32,767 nucleotides of DNA from Calditrichota bacterium. GTDB taxonomy: Bacteria > Calditrichota > Calditrichia > RBG-13-44-9 > J075. The DNA lies in contig JAGRBF010000034.1 of assembly GCA_020434205.1 (NCBI GenBank), positions 1 through 32,767 on the forward strand, given 5' to 3'. Of this stretch, positions 31,013 to 32,767 are shown piece by piece (position 1 is the stretch's first letter; the number at the start of each line of letters is the position of its first letter). The translations under genes were made by a program, and so were the position numbers. A model generated the notes under the pieces. That model was not told where the DNA came from, searched no databases, and worked only from the letters and a program-made list of their open reading frames with translations.

Positions 31013-32767
31013 TTAAGGTTGTGAGGATACCGAGGTGGAGCCGGCCGTTTCCTGGGTGGAGGCTCCGGCGTTGGCCGGGGTCTCCCGACCGTCGCGGGGC
31101 ATATTATCAAAGTTTTTGGTGGTGGTGGAAATGCTCCACACAAAGGGATTTTTGTCGAACAGGTGGAAATTGATGGTCCCCGCCACCCGGCAGTAGGCTT
31201 CCACGGCGATCAGCCCGGTCATGTACAGCACCTCCCGCGGGGTCCAGCGCATCTCCTTGAGGATATAGCGAAAAATCGAGGAGGAACGGAAGGTGGCCAC
31301 CTGGTAGCCGGTAGTGGCCAGAAGGTGTTTGTGCCCCACCGCGATGCGGCGGCGCTGCTTAACAAAATCGTGCAGGGTTTCCGGTCCCTTGTTGCGCACC
31401 AGGGCTTCCGGCGCGTAGCAGATTTTGAGGCCCTTTTCCCGAAAAATCGCCTCGATGATGGCCTCGTCCACCGCGGTAAAAAAGGGAATGGAGGGAATGA
31501 TGTTGCGGAAGGCGATCAATTCCCCGCATTTGGGATGCTCCATGGCGATGTGATGGTGCAGGGCCCACAGCTTGTTGACGCAGAAGCCGATGAAGGTGTT
31601 CTCCGGGTTCACCGGAATGGGATGGGCCCCGTTGGTGCCCACTTCCGGATCGAAAAAGGGGTTGATCAAATGTTCGATGGTATCCGGTTCGGTGATGGTG
31701 TCGGCGCTTTCCAGCACCAGAATATCCCCGGTGGCCACCTTGAGGTATTCGTTGATAGCCGAAGCCTTGCCGCGGCGATCCTTCTCCACCACCAGCAGAA
31801 TACGCTCGTCCGCGGCCGCCATTTCCCGCACGATCTCATCGGTGCGATCGGTCGACCCGGAGGAAACCACCACAATCTGGGTGATGCGTCCGGACTGCAT
31901 CTGCTGTCCCTGAAGGGCTTCCAGGCAGACGGCGATATTTTTTTCCTCGTTATAGGCCATCACCCCCACGCTAACTTCAAAGCTCTCCGGGATCCCGAAG
32001 CTCCCGTCATTCTTAAAACGGGTGGGGCTGAGCAATTCCTCGTATTCCGCCACAAAACGTTTGTAATCCTTGCGCAGAAAGGTCAGGTGGCGCAGGATTT
32101 CCAGCAGGGGGGCCCGGTAACGGGTGATCTTGGAGAGGGTGGAGAGGCGCTCCCGCCAGCCGAAGCCGGAGTCGTTGCTTTCCGAGGCGCGGAAAACAAA
32201 GGGGATTTCTTTGACCCGCGCCCGCAGGGCATAGGCGGCGTGGATCATGTGGACCTGGAACAAGTGGCCGGAATCCGGCAGGGCGTCCAGATCGGTCTGG
32301 CGCAGGAAATCGGCGGAATAAACCCGGAAGCCCGAGGAAAAATCCCAGATGGGCTTCACCATCAGGTAGGCGATAAACATGTTGGCGAATTTGCTGGCCA
32401 CCAGTTGGCGAAAGCGCCAGCCTTCCACCCGCACCCCGCTGATGTAGCGGCTGCCGATCAACAAGTCGTAATGGCGGGCGTGTTTGAGGAATTTTTTGAT
32501 ATAGGCGGGCGGATGGGAAAAATCCGCGTTCATGGTAATTACGTAATCAAAACCGTTTTCCAGGGCGATGCGAAAGCCGTCCCGCAGGGCGGAGCCAATC
32601 CCGTTTTTGCCCTGGCGATGCACCACCCGAATGTCCCGGAACTCCTGTGCGAGGGCATCCGCCACCGCTCCGGTTCCATCCGGAGAATTGTCGTCCACAA
32701 TGATAATCGGATAATCGCGGCCCACCAAACGCAGCATGCGCACCAGGCGGGGCAGTTGCTCGCTTTC
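31013..32767 (-). CDS. Two-domain GT2 glycosyltransferase (polyprenyl-phosphate-mannose-synthase-like plus second GT2), 5'-truncated
   Basis: 584 codons visible. The frame is open to the window edge; residues before the GTG at 32743 (ESEQLPRLVRML) continue the family pattern, so the true start lies outside. Domain 1 (~1-210, numbered from that GTG) is DPM1-like: IIIVDDNSPDGTG, GKNGIGSALRDGFRIA, YVITMNADFSHPP (MNADFSHP in place of MDaDlSH), YDLLIGSRYISGV. Domain 2 (~254-475) starts EVSVGVMAYNEEKNIAVCLE, with VVVSSGSTDRTDEI, ILVLESADTITEP (replacing the usual DxD), AVDEAIIEAIF and KQRRRIAVGHKHL. A Ser/Thr-rich tail ends the protein. Lacks obvious TM helices except perhaps ~503-522. Probably loads a sugar on a polyprenyl-phosphate and acts on a second step; sugar unknown. 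Upstream gene of UbiA. Confidence 0.88.
   Translation of the reverse strand, partial: ESEQLPRLVRMLRLVGRDYPIIIVDDNSPDGTGAVADALAQEFRDIRVVHRQGKNGIGSALRDGFRIALENGFDYVITMNADFSHPPAYIKKFLKHARHYDLLIGSRYISGVRVEGWRFRQLVASKFANMFIAYLMVKPIWDFSSGFRVYSADFLRQTDLDALPDSGHLFQVHMIHAAYALRARVKEIPFVFRASESNDSGFGWRERLSTLSKITRYRAPLLEILRHLTFLRKDYKRFVAEYEELLSPTRFKNDGSFGIPESFEVSVGVMAYNEEKNIAVCLEALQGQQMQSGRITQIVVVSSGSTDRTDEIVREMAAADERILLVVEKDRRGKASAINEYLKVATGDILVLESADTITEPDTIEHLINPFFDPEVGTNGAHPIPVNPENTFIGFCVNKLWALHHHIAMEHPKCGELIAFRNIIPSIPFFTAVDEAIIEAIFREKGLKICYAPEALVRNKGPETLHDFVKQRRRIAVGHKHLLATTGYQVATFRSSSIFRYILKEMRWTPREVLYMTGLIAVEAYCRVAGTINFHLFDKNPFVWSISTTTKNFDNMPRDGRETPANAGASTQETAGSTSVSSQP

Noticed and set aside
1-32767. 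CRISPR arrays, insertion sequences, prophage or integration sites
   Set aside because: No direct-repeat/spacer pattern, transposase, integrase or phage gene was seen on either strand.

Overview
This window looks like chromosome from a diderm (outer-membrane) bacterium, most likely a member of the FCB superphylum outside the classical Bacteroidota, such as a Calditrichota, KSB1 or Ignavibacteria-like lineage. Three secreted proteins end in the FlgD-like or type IX (Por) sorting domain, two with a YPNPFN motif and one with the variant YPNPVN. There is a TonB-dependent receptor, and LptF/LptG are encoded. The promoters I can read are sigma70-like (TTGnnn, 16-18 nt, TATAwT) rather than the Bacteroidota TAnnTTTG type. 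Base composition is moderately GC-rich. I see no tRNA, rRNA, IS element, prophage or CRISPR array. The phylum call is inference.

Layout, left to right. (1) 1-2.8 kb: the tail of a LuxR/NarL-type response regulator, then a leftward operon of ferritin, a two-domain LEA14-like lipoprotein and a SprT-like metalloprotease. (2) 3.0-4.5 kb: malQ amylomaltase. (3) 4.8-8.7 kb: a cobalamin-riboswitch operon with a BtuB-like receptor, a YncE-type beta-propeller resembling Bacteroides BtuG in kind and context, and a DUF1289 Cys4 protein. (4) 8.8-11.6 kb: a PAS-PAS-GAF histidine kinase and a single-domain response regulator, with a consensus promoter upstream and a terminator downstream. (5) 11.9-15.0 kb: a rightward operon of lptF, lptG and a pentapeptide-repeat protein. 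(6) 15.0-18.5 kb: a radical-SAM/SPASM protein and an FG-GAP propeller protein with a sorting domain. (7) 18.6-25.4 kb: four genes with abutting or 4-bp-overlapping junctions: a secreted clan GH-A hydrolase, a MOP-family flippase, a rifampicin-phosphotransferase/PEP-synthase-like enzyme and a GT1 glycosyltransferase. This looks like assembly of a surface glycan or glycolipid. (8) 25.7-32.8 kb: a two-domain GT2, a UbiA prenyltransferase, two geranylgeranyl-reductase-family flavoproteins and a second GH-A hydrolase paralogous to the one in region 7.

The two most interesting systems are these. First, the B12 uptake operon, where the BtuG-like capture protein seems to be surface-anchored by a C-terminal sorting domain rather than a lipid anchor. 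Second, the GT2-UbiA-GGR-GGR cluster, which could make reduced (saturated) prenyl lipids: archaeal-type ether lipids, a dolichol-like carrier, or a saturated quinone. Its last gene couples it to a glycoside hydrolase whose paralogue begins the flippase/glycosyltransferase operon, so regions 7 and 8 may form one larger cell-surface glycan/lipid locus.
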